A stretch of DNA of 64,000 nucleotides, from NCBI GenBank assembly GCA_041725955.1, contig JBGRQE010000002.1:80486-144485 (forward strand). The letters are read 5' to 3'. The notes beneath the pieces were generated by a model. That model made no database searches and was not told the DNA's origin. It worked only from the letters and a program-made list of their open reading frames with translations. Positions within the stretch are counted from its first letter, which is position 1; each line of letters starts with the position of its first letter. Made by a program: the position numbers and the translations under genes. This stretch comes from JBGRPZ01 sp041725955. Lineage in GTDB: Bacteria; Bacteroidota; Bacteroidia; Bacteroidales; JBGRPZ01. Positions 42,150 to 52,040 of the stretch are shown piece by piece.

Positions 42150-43709
42150 ATGGAGAACTTTGATATAGGACTAGTAGATTGGTCTAGGGCACAGTTTGCT
42201 TTAACAGCAATGTATCACTGGCTTTTTGTACCCCTAACTCTAGGTATGTCTTTTATTATTGCAATAATGGAGACTATATATTACCGGACAGGTAACATTG
42301 AGTGGAAACGTATTACAAAGTTTTGGATGACTTTGTTTGGAATTAATTTTGCAATTGGTGTTGCAACAGGAATTATCCTAGAATTCCAGTTTGGAACAAA
42401 TTGGAGTAATTATTCCTGGTTTGTAGGTGATATTTTTGGTGCACCATTGGCAATTGAGGGAATTATGGCTTTTTTTATGGAGTCTACTTTTATTGCAATT
42501 ATGTTTTTCGGTTGGAATAAAGTGAGTAAGAAAGCTCATCTAGTTTCAACTTGGTTAGTGGCTTTAGGATCTAATTTGTCTGCACTTTGGATATTAATTG
42601 CGAACGGATGGATGCAAGATCCTGTTGGAATGGTTTTTAATCCAGATACTGCAAGAAATGAAATGCATGATTTCTGGCAGGTGTTATTTTCTCCTACAGC
42701 TATAAATAAATTCCTTCATACGATTTCTTCTTCTTATATATTGGCTTCAGTTTTTGTTGTAGGTATTAGTTCTTGGTTTTTGATTAAAAAACGAAATCAT
42801 CAATTTGCAAGAAAAAGTATTGTTGTAGCGTCCCTATTTGGATTGATATTTTCTTTGTTTACAGCAATGACAGGAGATGAATCGGCAAGAGTGGTTGCAA
42901 ATAAACAACCTATGAAATTTGCAGCTATGGAAGCATTAAATGATGGTCAAAAAAATGCCCCTCTTATTGCTATTGGTTTTTTCCAAAATGAAGAAGAAGG
43001 AAAAGATGAAGAAGATCCTATGAGAGAATTTGCCTTTAAATTTGAGATCCCTAATCTATTATCTTATTTAGCTTTCCTTGATGTAAATGCCTTTGTTCCC
43101 GGAGTAAATGATTTGCTTTATGGGAATGAGAAAAATGGAATTGAAGGAGCTATTGCCAAAATAGAAAGAGGTAAGATTGCTGTAAAAGGATTGGCAGATT
43201 ACAAAAAATATAAAAAAATGGGGAATGTTGAATCAGCCAATATAGCCCTAAAAGCTTTTAAAGATAACTATGATGCTTTTGGTTATGGGTATTTTGATAA
43301 TCCAATGAAGTTAATTCCTAATATTACATTAACATTTTATTCCTTTCATATAATGGTAATTTTGGGAGGTTTATTTATTCTACTCTTTATTTTTGTCTTA
43401 GTAACTTCATTGAAAAATTCTTTACACAGACATCGTTGGCTTTTGTATGTAGCATTATGGGCTATGCCTTTTGCTTATATTGCTTCAGAGGCAGGTTGGG
43501 TTGTAGCCGAATTAGGACGTCAACCATGGGTTATTCAAGATTTAATGCCTGTTGGTGTCGCTGTATCCAATATAGGGCAGAGTTCTGTAATGATTACTTT
43601 TATTTTATTTGCATTAACATTTACAGTCCTGCTTATTGCCGAAATTAGAATCATGGTAAATAAAATTAAAATTGGACCAAAAGACGGAGGACAAATAAAT
43701 GACAATTAG
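42150..43709 (+). CDS. cydA: Cytochrome bd quinol oxidase subunit I
   Basis: A 519-residue haem-bearing subunit of the high-affinity bd oxidase, which reduces oxygen with electrons from quinol in the inner membrane. Haem-ligand regions are visible: AMYHWLFVPLTLG (haem b595/d side His) near the N-terminus, FLHTISSSY (His) and the Met in MKLIPNITLTFYSFH. Nine hydrophobic segments are expected, and the GWVVAELGRQPW motif is intact. The Q-loop (about residues 255-385) is a short-type loop. It overlaps cydB by 11 bases. Confidence 0.97.
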   Translation: MENFDIGLVDWSRAQFALTAMYHWLFVPLTLGMSFIIAIMETIYYRTGNIEWKRITKFWMTLFGINFAIGVATGIILEFQFGTNWSNYSWFVGDIFGAPLAIEGIMAFFMESTFIAIMFFGWNKVSKKAHLVSTWLVALGSNLSALWILIANGWMQDPVGMVFNPDTARNEMHDFWQVLFSPTAINKFLHTISSSYILASVFVVGISSWFLIKKRNHQFARKSIVVASLFGLIFSLFTAMTGDESARVVANKQPMKFAAMEALNDGQKNAPLIAIGFFQNEEEGKDEEDPMREFAFKFEIPNLLSYLAFLDVNAFVPGVNDLLYGNEKNGIEGAIAKIERGKIAVKGLADYKKYKKMGNVESANIALKAFKDNYDAFGYGYFDNPMKLIPNITLTFYSFHIMVILGGLFILLFIFVLVTSLKNSLHRHRWLLYVALWAMPFAYIASEAGWVVAELGRQPWVIQDLMPVGVAVSNIGQSSVMITFILFALTFTVLLIAEIRIMVNKIKIGPKDGGQINDN

Positions 43710-44844
43710 TATTACATACCTTGATTTACAGCATTATTGGTGGTTTTTAATCTCTTTGCTTGGAGCAATACTTGTTTTTTTAATGTTTGTGCAAGGTGGT
43801 CAAACACTAATCTATTCATTAGGTAAAACCGAAAAAGAAAGAACACTTCTAGTAAATGCGCTTGGACGAAAATGGGAATTTACATTTACTACCTTAGTAA
43901 CTTTTGGAGGTGCATTTTTTGCTTCTTTTCCTCTATTCTATTCTACTAGCTTTGGAGGTGCTTATTGGGTTTGGATGATAATTTTGTTTGCATTTGTAAT
44001 TCAGGCTGTATCTTATGAGTTTAGAACAAAGCCAAAAAATATTTATGGCAAGAAAACATTCGAAGTATTTCTTTTTGTAAACGGATTGTTAGGAACAATT
44101 TTGTTGGGAACAGCTGTGGCAACTTTTTTTACTGCTTCTCCTTTTTCTGTAAATGAGTATAACTTTTCTAAGTGGGATAGTTCTTTTAGAGGATTGGAGC
44201 TTGCTTTTAATTTTGCCAGATACGAAACCTATATTAATTTGTCATTAGGTTTATCTGTTTTCTTTTTAGCTCGTTTGTTGGCATTATTGTATTTTTTGAA
44301 TAATGTATCTAATACTCAAATAATACAGAGATCGAGAAAATATTTACTCTATAATTTTATTCCATTTTTGGTTTTTTTCTTGTTCTTTCTTATCAATATT
44401 ATACTGATTGATGGGTATGCTTATGATGAAAATGGAAAAGTATTTATTGAACCTTTTAAGTATTTGCATAATTTGATTGAAGTTCCACTTACCTTGATTT
44501 TTTTAATTCTAGGTGTCGTGGGGGTATTGTATGGTATATTGTCTTCACTTATAAAGATGACAACAAAAGGAATATGGTTTTCGGGAATAGGTACGATTCT
44601 AACTGTTTTAGCATTGTTCTTCCTTGTAGGGTATAATCGAACTGCTTTTTACCCTTCATATTCTAATATTCAGAGCTCTTTAACTATCGAAAATGCTTCC
44701 TCAAGTTTTTTTACGCTTTCTGCAATGTCTTATGTCTCAATTATGATACCTTTTGTTTTGGCATATATTATTTGGGCTTGGAGGTCTATGAATAAGAAAA
44801 AGATTTCGGAGAGTGAATTGGAAAAAGAATCTCATGTTTACTAA
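43699..44844 (+). CDS. cydB: Cytochrome bd quinol oxidase subunit II
   Basis: A 381-residue membrane subunit with about eight to nine helices, supporting CydA. It starts YLDLQHYWWFLISLLGAILVFLMFVQGGQTLIY, then EKERTLLVNALGRKWEFTFTTLVTFGGAFFASFP, typical of the family. It starts inside the cydA 3' end (11-base overlap), so it is translationally coupled. The subunit lacks haem ligands of its own. A 36-codon single-helix ORF follows 10 bases after the stop. Confidence 0.96.
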   Translation: MTISITYLDLQHYWWFLISLLGAILVFLMFVQGGQTLIYSLGKTEKERTLLVNALGRKWEFTFTTLVTFGGAFFASFPLFYSTSFGGAYWVWMIILFAFVIQAVSYEFRTKPKNIYGKKTFEVFLFVNGLLGTILLGTAVATFFTASPFSVNEYNFSKWDSSFRGLELAFNFARYETYINLSLGLSVFFLARLLALLYFLNNVSNTQIIQRSRKYLLYNFIPFLVFFLFFLINIILIDGYAYDENGKVFIEPFKYLHNLIEVPLTLIFLILGVVGVLYGILSSLIKMTTKGIWFSGIGTILTVLALFFLVGYNRTAFYPSYSNIQSSLTIENASSSFFTLSAMSYVSIMIPFVLAYIIWAWRSMNKKKISESELEKESHVY

Positions 44845-44854
44845 ATGAATTGTT

Positions 44855-44965
44855 ATGTATTTAAAAGAAATCCTATGGTTAATAAGTTGGCCAGTACTTA
44901 TATATATTAGTTATAAATTGATTTTTTATGCTATAAAGCGAGTGGAAAGAAAAGAATTGAAATAA
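44855..44965 (+). CDS. Candidate CydX-like small subunit of cytochrome bd
   Basis: A 36-residue frame starts 10 bases after the cydB stop and before the operon terminator. It reads MYLKEILWLISWPVLIYISY, then KLIFYAIKRVERKELK: one predicted transmembrane helix (about residues 5-28) with a basic C-terminus. E. coli CydX is 37 residues, in the same place after cydB, and stabilises the oxidase haems. This ORF has no clear identity to CydX beyond size, position and topology, and the ATG lies in a non-SD context, as for its neighbours. It is too short for most gene finders. Confidence 0.6.
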   Translation: MYLKEILWLISWPVLIYISYKLIFYAIKRVERKELK

Positions 44966-44993
44966 ACTCTCTTTAATTTAATGTTTGTCTTTG

Positions 44994-45032
44994 TCAGCAG
45001 AAAATATATTGTTTTTCTGCTGATTTTTTTTT
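44994..45032 (+). terminator. Rho-independent terminator after the cytochrome bd operon
   Basis: TCAGCAGAAAA (44994-45004) pairs with TTTTCTGCTGA (45013-45023), 8-base loop, followed by nine T residues. Confidence 0.9.
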
Positions 45033-45191
45033 GGATTATACTTTCCTTTTATGTGAAAATTATTCAATCATTATGCCTCTATATTAAATTTTTCCATTAT
45101 TTTGTCAAAAATGGGGTGTTTTAATATTAAACATCATAGGATTAGAGACCTTAAGTTTTGTGGAAAAAAAGTTAATGTAATCGAATTTAAA

Positions 45192-48100
45192 ATGAAACAA
45201 TTTCGACGATTTTTGTTTTTATTGCTTGTTTTGGTGGGAAGCATAAATGTGCACGCTCAAGACAGACAAGAAATATCAAAGGATACAGCAGATTATCCTT
45301 ATTGGGTAGAGATGATGCAAGACCCAAATGCTAATTTTAATGCTACACTTCGTGCTTTTAATATCTATTGGGAGAATAGAGAAATCACTAAAGGATGTGG
45401 GTATAAACCATTTTTGCGTTGGGCAGAGAAAATGAAATATCAGGTAAAGCCTGATGGAAGCAGACTTAAACAGGTTCGTGTTCAAAAAGAATTTTATGAC
45501 TTTGTAGCTAGAGAGAAAATTTCTTTGAAGAGTACAAAAAGAGGTGGTGTTTGGACTAATGTAGGACCAATTAAAACTCCAAATAACGCTGAACTAAAGT
45601 ATAGCGGTAATGGACGTATTAATGCGATTGCGTTTCACCCAACAGATGCTAATAAATTATATGTAGGTGCTCCTGCTGGTGGTTTATGGGTAAGCTCTGA
45701 TAATGGTGCTACATGGTCTTCAAATACAGATCAACTTCCTTCTTTAGGAGTTTCTGCAATTATTGTTGATCGTGAAGATCCAAAACGCATTCTTATTGGT
45801 ACAGGTGATAGAGATAATGTAGATGCTCAAGGTGTTGGAGTAATGGTTTCTACCGATAATGGAAAGACCTGGAAATTTGCAAATAATGGTATTGAGCAAG
45901 AAGATGGTAGCTTACCTACTGTAAATAGAATGATACAAGATTCAAAGAATCCTAAAATCATATTGGCAGCTACTTCATTGGGTATATTTAGAACTGAAAA
46001 TAAAGGAGGAAGCTGGACTAAAGTTACTTCAAATAAGTCGTTTGATATTGAATTTAAACCTGATGATTCAAATATTGTTTATGCTCTTTCTGGAGGAACA
46101 TTCATCAAATCCATAGATAATGGAAAGACCTGGGAAACAAGAAAGTCTACAGTAAATTATCCTTTTTCTGTAATTGGTGTATCTCGTGCTAATCCTAATG
46201 TTGTCTATCAACTTACTGGTGCTTCATCTCGATTGCTTGGTGGGGTTTCAAAGTCTACTGATGCAGGAGAAACTTGGACCAATTTGGAAGTGAAAAAGAA
46301 CCTAATGGGTAATTCTTGTAGTGGTCTTGATCAATCAGGACAATCTACTTATGATATCGAAATTATTGTTGATCCAAAAAATGCTGATCGTGTTTTAATT
46401 GGTGGAGTGAATATATGGATGACTGAAGATGGTGGTCAGAGTTGGAAAATCCGTGGTCATTGGATGGGTGATTGTGGTGTAGCGGGTTTACATGCCGATC
46501 AACATATTTTTGAAGCTAATCCGTTAAATGATAGAGTGTATATCGGAAATGATGGTGGTGTATATTATACCGATAATTTTGGAGAAACTTTCGAAAATAT
46601 TTCTAGCGGATTATCTGTAAGTCAGATTTATAAACTTGGACAAAGTGCTAACCGTCCAGAGAAAATAGTTTGTGGTTTCCAAGACAATGGAACAAGTGTA
46701 TTTCAAGATGATAATTTTCATCTAGTTTATGGTGGTGATGGTATGGATTGTACTGTCGATTATGAAAACGATCAGTATTCATACGGATCTTTATATAATG
46801 GAGATGCAATTTATCGTATCGATGGTAATGGAATGGGTTATAATATCGGTCTTGGAATTAAAGACAGAGGATTATGGGTTACTCCATTAGTATTGGATGC
46901 TAATGATCCTACTATCATGTATGTTGGAATGAAAAATCTTTGGAAAGGAACAAATATTCGTGGTTCTGCGAAATGGACAAAAATTCCTTTTCCAATTAAA
47001 TCTGATGCTGTAATCATGGAGCATTCAAAGGCTAATCCACAGCATATCTTTGTTTGCAATGCTAGTAATCGTTTATACCGCTCTGATAATCTTAATCAAG
47101 GAGGTGCTGTAAGCTGGACTAACCTTAGCTCAAACTTACCTGAAGGAGAAAAATTAGGTGGTATTACAGATATAGAGTGTAATCCAATTAACTCTACTGT
47201 ATATATTTCTACATGTTATCCTAGTAATATATGGATGTCAAGAGATAATGGTGATACATGGGAGAAAATAACTGCAAATCTTCCTGATATTACATTTAAA
47301 ACTATTGAGCACTATAAAAATACTACTGATGGATTATATTTAGGTACTAATGCTGGTATCTATTATAAAGATGCAGGAATGAGCGAATGGAAATTGTATG
47401 TAGATGGTTTCCCTTTGACTTCTAATGTAACTGATCTTGAAATTTATTATGGTCAAAACAATGATCAATCTAAAGACTTGATTCATGCAAGTACATATGG
47501 TCGTGGAGTATGGAAAGCACCAACATATAAAGGAGAGAAAGCTGTAGACTTCTTCGCATCAACAACAACAGTAAATGCAAATTGTGCTATCGATTTTAAT
47601 GCAACTATTGCAGGTGTATTTAAATCAGTAGAGTGGACCTTTGAAGGTGCTAATACTGCTACTTCTACTCTTTTAGATCCTACAGGTATTCAGTATGATA
47701 AAACAGGATCTTATAAGGTTAAATTAAGTGTGACATTCTCTGATGGAAGTAAACAGGAAGAAGAAAAAACTGCATATGTTACAGTTAATGATGCCGTAAA
47801 GCCTACGCCTGCTTTTAATCAGAATAAAATTAATATTTGTCCAAATGAAGTTGTAGAATTCTTTGACCTTTCAGAAAATTGTCCGAATGCCTGGAAGTGG
47901 GAATTTACTCCAAGTACTGTAGAATTTATAGATGGTACTTCTGCAACATCTCAAAATCCAAAAGTTAAATTTTTGGAAGCCGGAGTGTATCTATTGAATT
48001 ATACTGCAACAAATAATGGTGGTTCTAACAGTTTGCAAAAAGATAAATGTGTAAATGTTGGTGGAATTAAACTCCCTTTCCAGGAAGATTGGGAGAATTA

Positions 48101-48887
48101 TCCAAGTAAAGAGAAAGCATGGACTTTTGCACAAGAGAATGTTAATGATGATGATGAAAAGAAATGGGGATTAATGTCTGTAAATAGTAAATATAATATC
48201 AACAAAACTAAGGCGATGTATTTCCCGAACTTTAGTTCAAAGAATATGCATGGCCGTTATCAGTTGATATCACCTGCTCTAAATCTTAATGTTCCCAGAG
48301 CTTATTTGAGATTTGATTATGCTTATGCTCAAAAGTATAGCTTCAAAGATTCTTTGATTGTGAAAATTTCTACAGACTGTGGACAAACTTGGAAGCGTAT
48401 TTATGCCAATGGTCCTGATGGTAAAATGTCGTTTGCTACACGTGCAAAAACTTCAAATGATTTTATGCCAACTTCAAGAAAAGATTGGTGTGGTCAGGGA
48501 GAAGGTGCTAATTGTGTGACTATTGATCTTTCTGAATTTCAAGGCAATGAAATGTGTAATATTATGTTCGAAGATTATTGCAGACGAGGAAACAACATTT
48601 ATATAGATAATATTGAAGTTGATGTATATGAAGGTACTGAAGAGGTAAATTCATTTGGTGAGTTTTTTATCTCTCCAAATCCTGCTTCTGACAACCTTAA
48701 TGTCTATCTGAAAGAATCTAAGAATGCAAGTATTCAAATTGTAGATGCAAATGCTAAGGTTGTATACTCAGGCATATTTGATGGTGATACAAAACAAATT
48801 GATGTTTCTGGATTGACACCAGGAGTTTATCTTGTAAAAGTTATTGCTGAAGATAAGTCTCTAACAGAAAAATTAGTTATTCAATAG
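45192..48887 (+). CDS. Large T9SS type A-sorted protein with Asp-box propeller and PKD domains
   Basis: A 1231-residue exported protein. Signal peptide FLFLLLVLVGSINVHAQ. Residues about 100-740 are two BNR/VPS10-like beta-propellers with repeated Asp-box motifs: SSDNGATW, STDNGKTW, SIDNGKTW, STDAGETW, TEDGGQSW and SRDNGDTW. Two PKD-like domains follow (about 770-960), then a jelly-roll-like domain (about 970-1150) and a type A sorting domain (SPNPASDNLNVYL, QIVDANAKVVYSG, GLTPGVYLVKVI, TEKLVIQ). The start is ATG 45192; the frame opens 30 codons earlier but without a signal peptide. A sialidase-type catalytic site is not evident, so carbohydrate or protein binding is a guess. The C-terminal half resembles the next gene. 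Confidence 0.88.
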   Translation: MKQFRRFLFLLLVLVGSINVHAQDRQEISKDTADYPYWVEMMQDPNANFNATLRAFNIYWENREITKGCGYKPFLRWAEKMKYQVKPDGSRLKQVRVQKEFYDFVAREKISLKSTKRGGVWTNVGPIKTPNNAELKYSGNGRINAIAFHPTDANKLYVGAPAGGLWVSSDNGATWSSNTDQLPSLGVSAIIVDREDPKRILIGTGDRDNVDAQGVGVMVSTDNGKTWKFANNGIEQEDGSLPTVNRMIQDSKNPKIILAATSLGIFRTENKGGSWTKVTSNKSFDIEFKPDDSNIVYALSGGTFIKSIDNGKTWETRKSTVNYPFSVIGVSRANPNVVYQLTGASSRLLGGVSKSTDAGETWTNLEVKKNLMGNSCSGLDQSGQSTYDIEIIVDPKNADRVLIGGVNIWMTEDGGQSWKIRGHWMGDCGVAGLHADQHIFEANPLNDRVYIGNDGGVYYTDNFGETFENISSGLSVSQIYKLGQSANRPEKIVCGFQDNGTSVFQDDNFHLVYGGDGMDCTVDYENDQYSYGSLYNGDAIYRIDGNGMGYNIGLGIKDRGLWVTPLVLDANDPTIMYVGMKNLWKGTNIRGSAKWTKIPFPIKSDAVIMEHSKANPQHIFVCNASNRLYRSDNLNQGGAVSWTNLSSNLPEGEKLGGITDIECNPINSTVYISTCYPSNIWMSRDNGDTWEKITANLPDITFKTIEHYKNTTDGLYLGTNAGIYYKDAGMSEWKLYVDGFPLTSNVTDLEIYYGQNNDQSKDLIHASTYGRGVWKAPTYKGEKAVDFFASTTTVNANCAIDFNATIAGVFKSVEWTFEGANTATSTLLDPTGIQYDKTGSYKVKLSVTFSDGSKQEEEKTAYVTVNDAVKPTPAFNQNKINICPNEVVEFFDLSENCPNAWKWEFTPSTVEFIDGTSATSQNPKVKFLEAGVYLLNYTATNNGGSNSLQKDKCVNVGGIKLPFQEDWENYPSKEKAWTFAQENVNDDDEKKWGLMSVNSKYNINKTKAMYFPNFSSKNMHGRYQLISPALNLNVPRAYLRFDYAYAQKYSFKDSLIVKISTDCGQTWKRIYANGPDGKMSFATRAKTSNDFMPTSRKDWCGQGEGANCVTIDLSEFQGNEMCNIMFEDYCRRGNNIYIDNIEVDVYEGTEEVNSFGEFFISPNPASDNLNVYLKESKNASIQIVDANAKVVYSGIFDGDTKQIDVSGLTPGVYLVKVIAEDKSLTEKLVIQ

Positions 48888-48947
48888 TATATTCTTATGA
48901 AGAAAAAATTAAATTTTTCTATATTAGAATATTAAACCTTTTGATAT

Positions 48948-48985
48948 AAAGGCAAGGATTGGTTTTGTTATCGATTCTTGCCTTT
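48948..48985 (+). terminator. Terminator between the two large T9SS genes
   Basis: AAAGGCAAG (48948-48956) pairs with CTTGCCTTT (48977-48985); the loop includes GAT/ATT extra pairing. The following T run is short (TTT then GTAAT). Confidence 0.6.
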
Positions 48986-49070
48986 GTAATATTTGTTAAT
49001 TGTAAAAAAAGAGATTTCATGTTTATGGGGTAAGCATGAGATTTTTTTCTGTAGAATTAAGTTTATCGTC

Positions 49071-49092
49071 TAAAAGCAAGAATTTGCTTTTA
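49071..49092. repeat. 9-bp inverted repeat just upstream of the second T9SS gene
   Basis: TAAAAGCAA (49071-49079) and TTGCTTTTA (49084-49092), loop GAAT, ending 14 bases before the ATG at 49107. It could be an operator, a leader hairpin or a weak terminator. Confidence 0.4.
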
Positions 49093-49106
49093 TAATTCTA
49101 AATCGT

Positions 49107-52022
49107 ATGAAAAAGACATTATGTTTTATATTCAGTATTTTACTGTTTATACAGTTTGTTTGTATTAAAGACATTCAAGCACAAAAATTTAAGAAGGTTA
49201 AACCTATCTGTGTTATAAATTCAGATGTAGAAAAAATAGTTCAAAAGCAAAAAGATCTACCTTTAAATGAATTTCCTATATTCAAAGCTCCTCCAAATAA
49301 TTTTGAGCAAAAGAAAAACTATAAAGAGCCCATATTAAGAGGTGTTAAAATTGTAAAGAATTCTGAAAATCTTATTCCTGATAATTATTTTTCTGATAAT
49401 GTTTCTATAGATGCTCAGGATGATTTTAATGGGTTGACGGATCCTGGTTATAGTATTCCTCCTGATGTAAATGGTGCAATAGGTGAAAATCATATAGTAG
49501 TTACCTTAAATGCAGGTTTTGCTTTTCTTGACAGAAAGGGTAAGCGTCTAGGAGCAACTAGTATGTATCAGTTTTTTAAAAGTATTCCACAAAAATCAAG
49601 TTTGTTTGATCCGAAGGTTCTTTATGATGAATTTGAAGATCGATGGATGATTACTTGCTGTGATGGTTCAAATCCAAAAATCTCCCGTTTACTTTTTGCA
49701 GTTTCAAAAACACCTGATCCAACCAAAAGCTGGACATTTTATATTCTTGAGGCTGATCCAGATAAATTGGCATGGTTAGATTATCCAAGTATGGGATTTA
49801 ATAAAAAGTGGATTGGTATAAGTGGAAATATGTATGGCGCAAAAAATTATGTAGTTCTATTTTTGATTGATAAGAAAAGAGCTTATGCAGGAGAAAAAGA
49901 TCCCGGAATTTATCGTTTGAAAACTACTCAAAGGCTTACAATCGTACCAGCCGTGACTCATGATAATGAAGAAGAAGATTTGTATTGTGCTTCAACCGGT
50001 TCTGGTGAATATAAAGGAGGAGGTTTGCTTACCGTAAGCAGAGCTTTTGGTCCTGTTGATAATCCTGAGTATGAAATTTTATATTATTCGCAGGGTCGTT
50101 TAAATTGGGAAAATAATCCTTCAAAGGACTATAATAATTTTTTGCCTCAAAAAGGTAGTTCAAGAAATATTAGTGCTGTTGATACTCGCTTGCAGAAATT
50201 GGTTTATAGAAACAAACATTTATACGCTGTTCATACAGCTTTCCGACCTATAAAAAATCCAAAAAGAACAACTGCCTTATGGTGGCATATTGATTTGAGA
50301 GGTAATGTTATTAATCAAGGAGTTGTTGAAGACTTGGCAAATAAAGAGCATTATGCATTTCCTAATATTGATGTGAATAAATATGGTGACTTGGTAGTAG
50401 GTGTAGGCATCTTTAATAAAAATCAATATGCCAGCGCAGGTTATGCTTTTCGTGCCGCAGATGATGATAGAAATACAATTCGAAAACCTTATCAGTACAA
50501 AGATGGGAAAGCTACTTATTATAAAACATTTGGCTCAGGAAGAAATCGATGGGGAGACTATTCTGCTGTAGCAGTTGACCCCAAAAATGATTCCGATTTT
50601 TATGTTTTGCAAGAGTATGCCGAAAGTAAGAGCAGTAATGATAGATGGGGCACATGGTGGGCTAAGGTGAGTTATGGAAATACAATGAAGGCAGATTTTA
50701 TTGCTTTAGAAACAGAAATTCCAGAAGGAGGAGTAGCTAACTTTGAAGATCAAAGTACTCGTTCTCCAGAGTCATGGGAGTGGATTTTTGAAGGTGGAGA
50801 ACCTTCTACTTCTACAATGCAAAATCCAAAAGGAATTACATATAAAAAGGCTGGTGATTATAAGGTGTCTTTAAAGATAATGCGTGGAAGTGATGAAGCT
50901 ATTGAGGAAAAAGAAGCTGTAATTCATGTAAAAGAAAATCTTCTGCCTATAAGCGATTTTTATGCTGATAAAAAGGGTGTATGTTTAAATGAAAAGGTTT
51001 CTTTTGTCGATATTTCTTCAAATCAACCGACAGAATGGTTATGGTCGATAAATCCAACTACTTATAAATTTGTTAATGGTACATCTGAAAAAAGTAAAAA
51101 CCCAATAATCCAATTTACAGAAGAAGGAGCGTATTCTGTTGAATTAACCACAAAAAACAAATGTGGCGAAGATAAAAAGGCTATTAGCGATTATTTATTT
51201 GTTGGAAATATTCCTTTAGGAGAAAAAAATGTTTTCCATGAAACCTTTGGTGATAAGTTTGAGAATTTGTCATGGGGAATGGAAAGTTCATTGAATAATA
51301 GTTCTTGGGAACAGGTAATTATGGAATATGATATACATGACACCGTAATGAAGTTAAATCTTAAGAATAGCAGTATATTCAATGAAAAAGAACGTTTGAT
51401 TTCTCCTGAAATTGAATTTCAAAAAAGAGATATTCTTTCTTTTGAATATGCCTATACATGTATGTTGAATTTTAATGCTGTAGATACTCTTAAAATCTAT
51501 TATAGTGCAGATTGTTCTGATGACTGGAAATTATTAAAGTCGTATTATGATCGTGGATATGGAAATTTCAGAACTGCTGATAAAATGGATTATAATTTTT
51601 TGCCTGAACCTGGGCAGTGGTATAAAAAAAATTCTAAAACTCAAATTGAGATCCCATTAAATGAAATAGAAGGTTCTTCTATTCGTTTTGCTTTCGAGGT
51701 GATTTCTGATGGTGGAAATGCTTTCTATTTAGATGATATAAAACTTTTGCGAAAGGTTGGGCTTGAAGAGATATCTAGCAAGGAAATTTCAATTTCACCG
51801 AATCCATCAAATGGTAGTTTCACTCTTATTGCCAAAGAGGAGTTAAAAAAATCACTGATTAAAATTTATGATGTTAAGGGGAATTTGGTTTCTTTCGATA
51901 TAGCTCAGAATGGTTTAAATCAATATTGTCTAGAATTATCTGAGAAAAACGAAGGTGCTTACTTCCTGATTTATAAAGATCATGACAAGATTTTTTCTAA
52001 GAAAATTATTATTACCAAATAA
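49107..52022 (+). CDS. Large T9SS type A-sorted protein with PKD domains
   Basis: A 971-residue exported protein. Signal peptide at residues 1-25 (ending DIQAQ). Residues about 90-530 form a globular domain of unknown family that looks like a beta-propeller: IPPDVNGAIGENHIVVTLNAG, WMITCCDGSN, WLDYPSMGFNKKWIGISGN, DWRWGTWWAKV-type aromatic clusters near the end. PKD-like domains follow at about 535-610 (GVANFEDQSTRSPESWEWIF) and 615-695, a jelly-roll-like domain about 700-885, and a type A sorting domain (SPNPSNGSFTLI, KIYDVKGNLV, EGAYFLIYKDHD, SKKIIITK). The last 440 residues parallel those of the preceding protein. The catalytic or binding role is not predictable. Confidence 0.83.
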   Translation: MKKTLCFIFSILLFIQFVCIKDIQAQKFKKVKPICVINSDVEKIVQKQKDLPLNEFPIFKAPPNNFEQKKNYKEPILRGVKIVKNSENLIPDNYFSDNVSIDAQDDFNGLTDPGYSIPPDVNGAIGENHIVVTLNAGFAFLDRKGKRLGATSMYQFFKSIPQKSSLFDPKVLYDEFEDRWMITCCDGSNPKISRLLFAVSKTPDPTKSWTFYILEADPDKLAWLDYPSMGFNKKWIGISGNMYGAKNYVVLFLIDKKRAYAGEKDPGIYRLKTTQRLTIVPAVTHDNEEEDLYCASTGSGEYKGGGLLTVSRAFGPVDNPEYEILYYSQGRLNWENNPSKDYNNFLPQKGSSRNISAVDTRLQKLVYRNKHLYAVHTAFRPIKNPKRTTALWWHIDLRGNVINQGVVEDLANKEHYAFPNIDVNKYGDLVVGVGIFNKNQYASAGYAFRAADDDRNTIRKPYQYKDGKATYYKTFGSGRNRWGDYSAVAVDPKNDSDFYVLQEYAESKSSNDRWGTWWAKVSYGNTMKADFIALETEIPEGGVANFEDQSTRSPESWEWIFEGGEPSTSTMQNPKGITYKKAGDYKVSLKIMRGSDEAIEEKEAVIHVKENLLPISDFYADKKGVCLNEKVSFVDISSNQPTEWLWSINPTTYKFVNGTSEKSKNPIIQFTEEGAYSVELTTKNKCGEDKKAISDYLFVGNIPLGEKNVFHETFGDKFENLSWGMESSLNNSSWEQVIMEYDIHDTVMKLNLKNSSIFNEKERLISPEIEFQKRDILSFEYAYTCMLNFNAVDTLKIYYSADCSDDWKLLKSYYDRGYGNFRTADKMDYNFLPEPGQWYKKNSKTQIEIPLNEIEGSSIRFAFEVISDGGNAFYLDDIKLLRKVGLEEISSKEISISPNPSNGSFTLIAKEELKKSLIKIYDVKGNLVSFDIAQNGLNQYCLELSEKNEGAYFLIYKDHDKIFSKKIIITK

Positions 52023-52040
52023 GTATATATTTTTCTATTC

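Noticed and set aside
44845..44910. Short frame MNCYVFKRNP starting at the cydB stop
   Set aside because: 22 codons, no helix, no family-like features; the frame at 44855 is the better small ORF.
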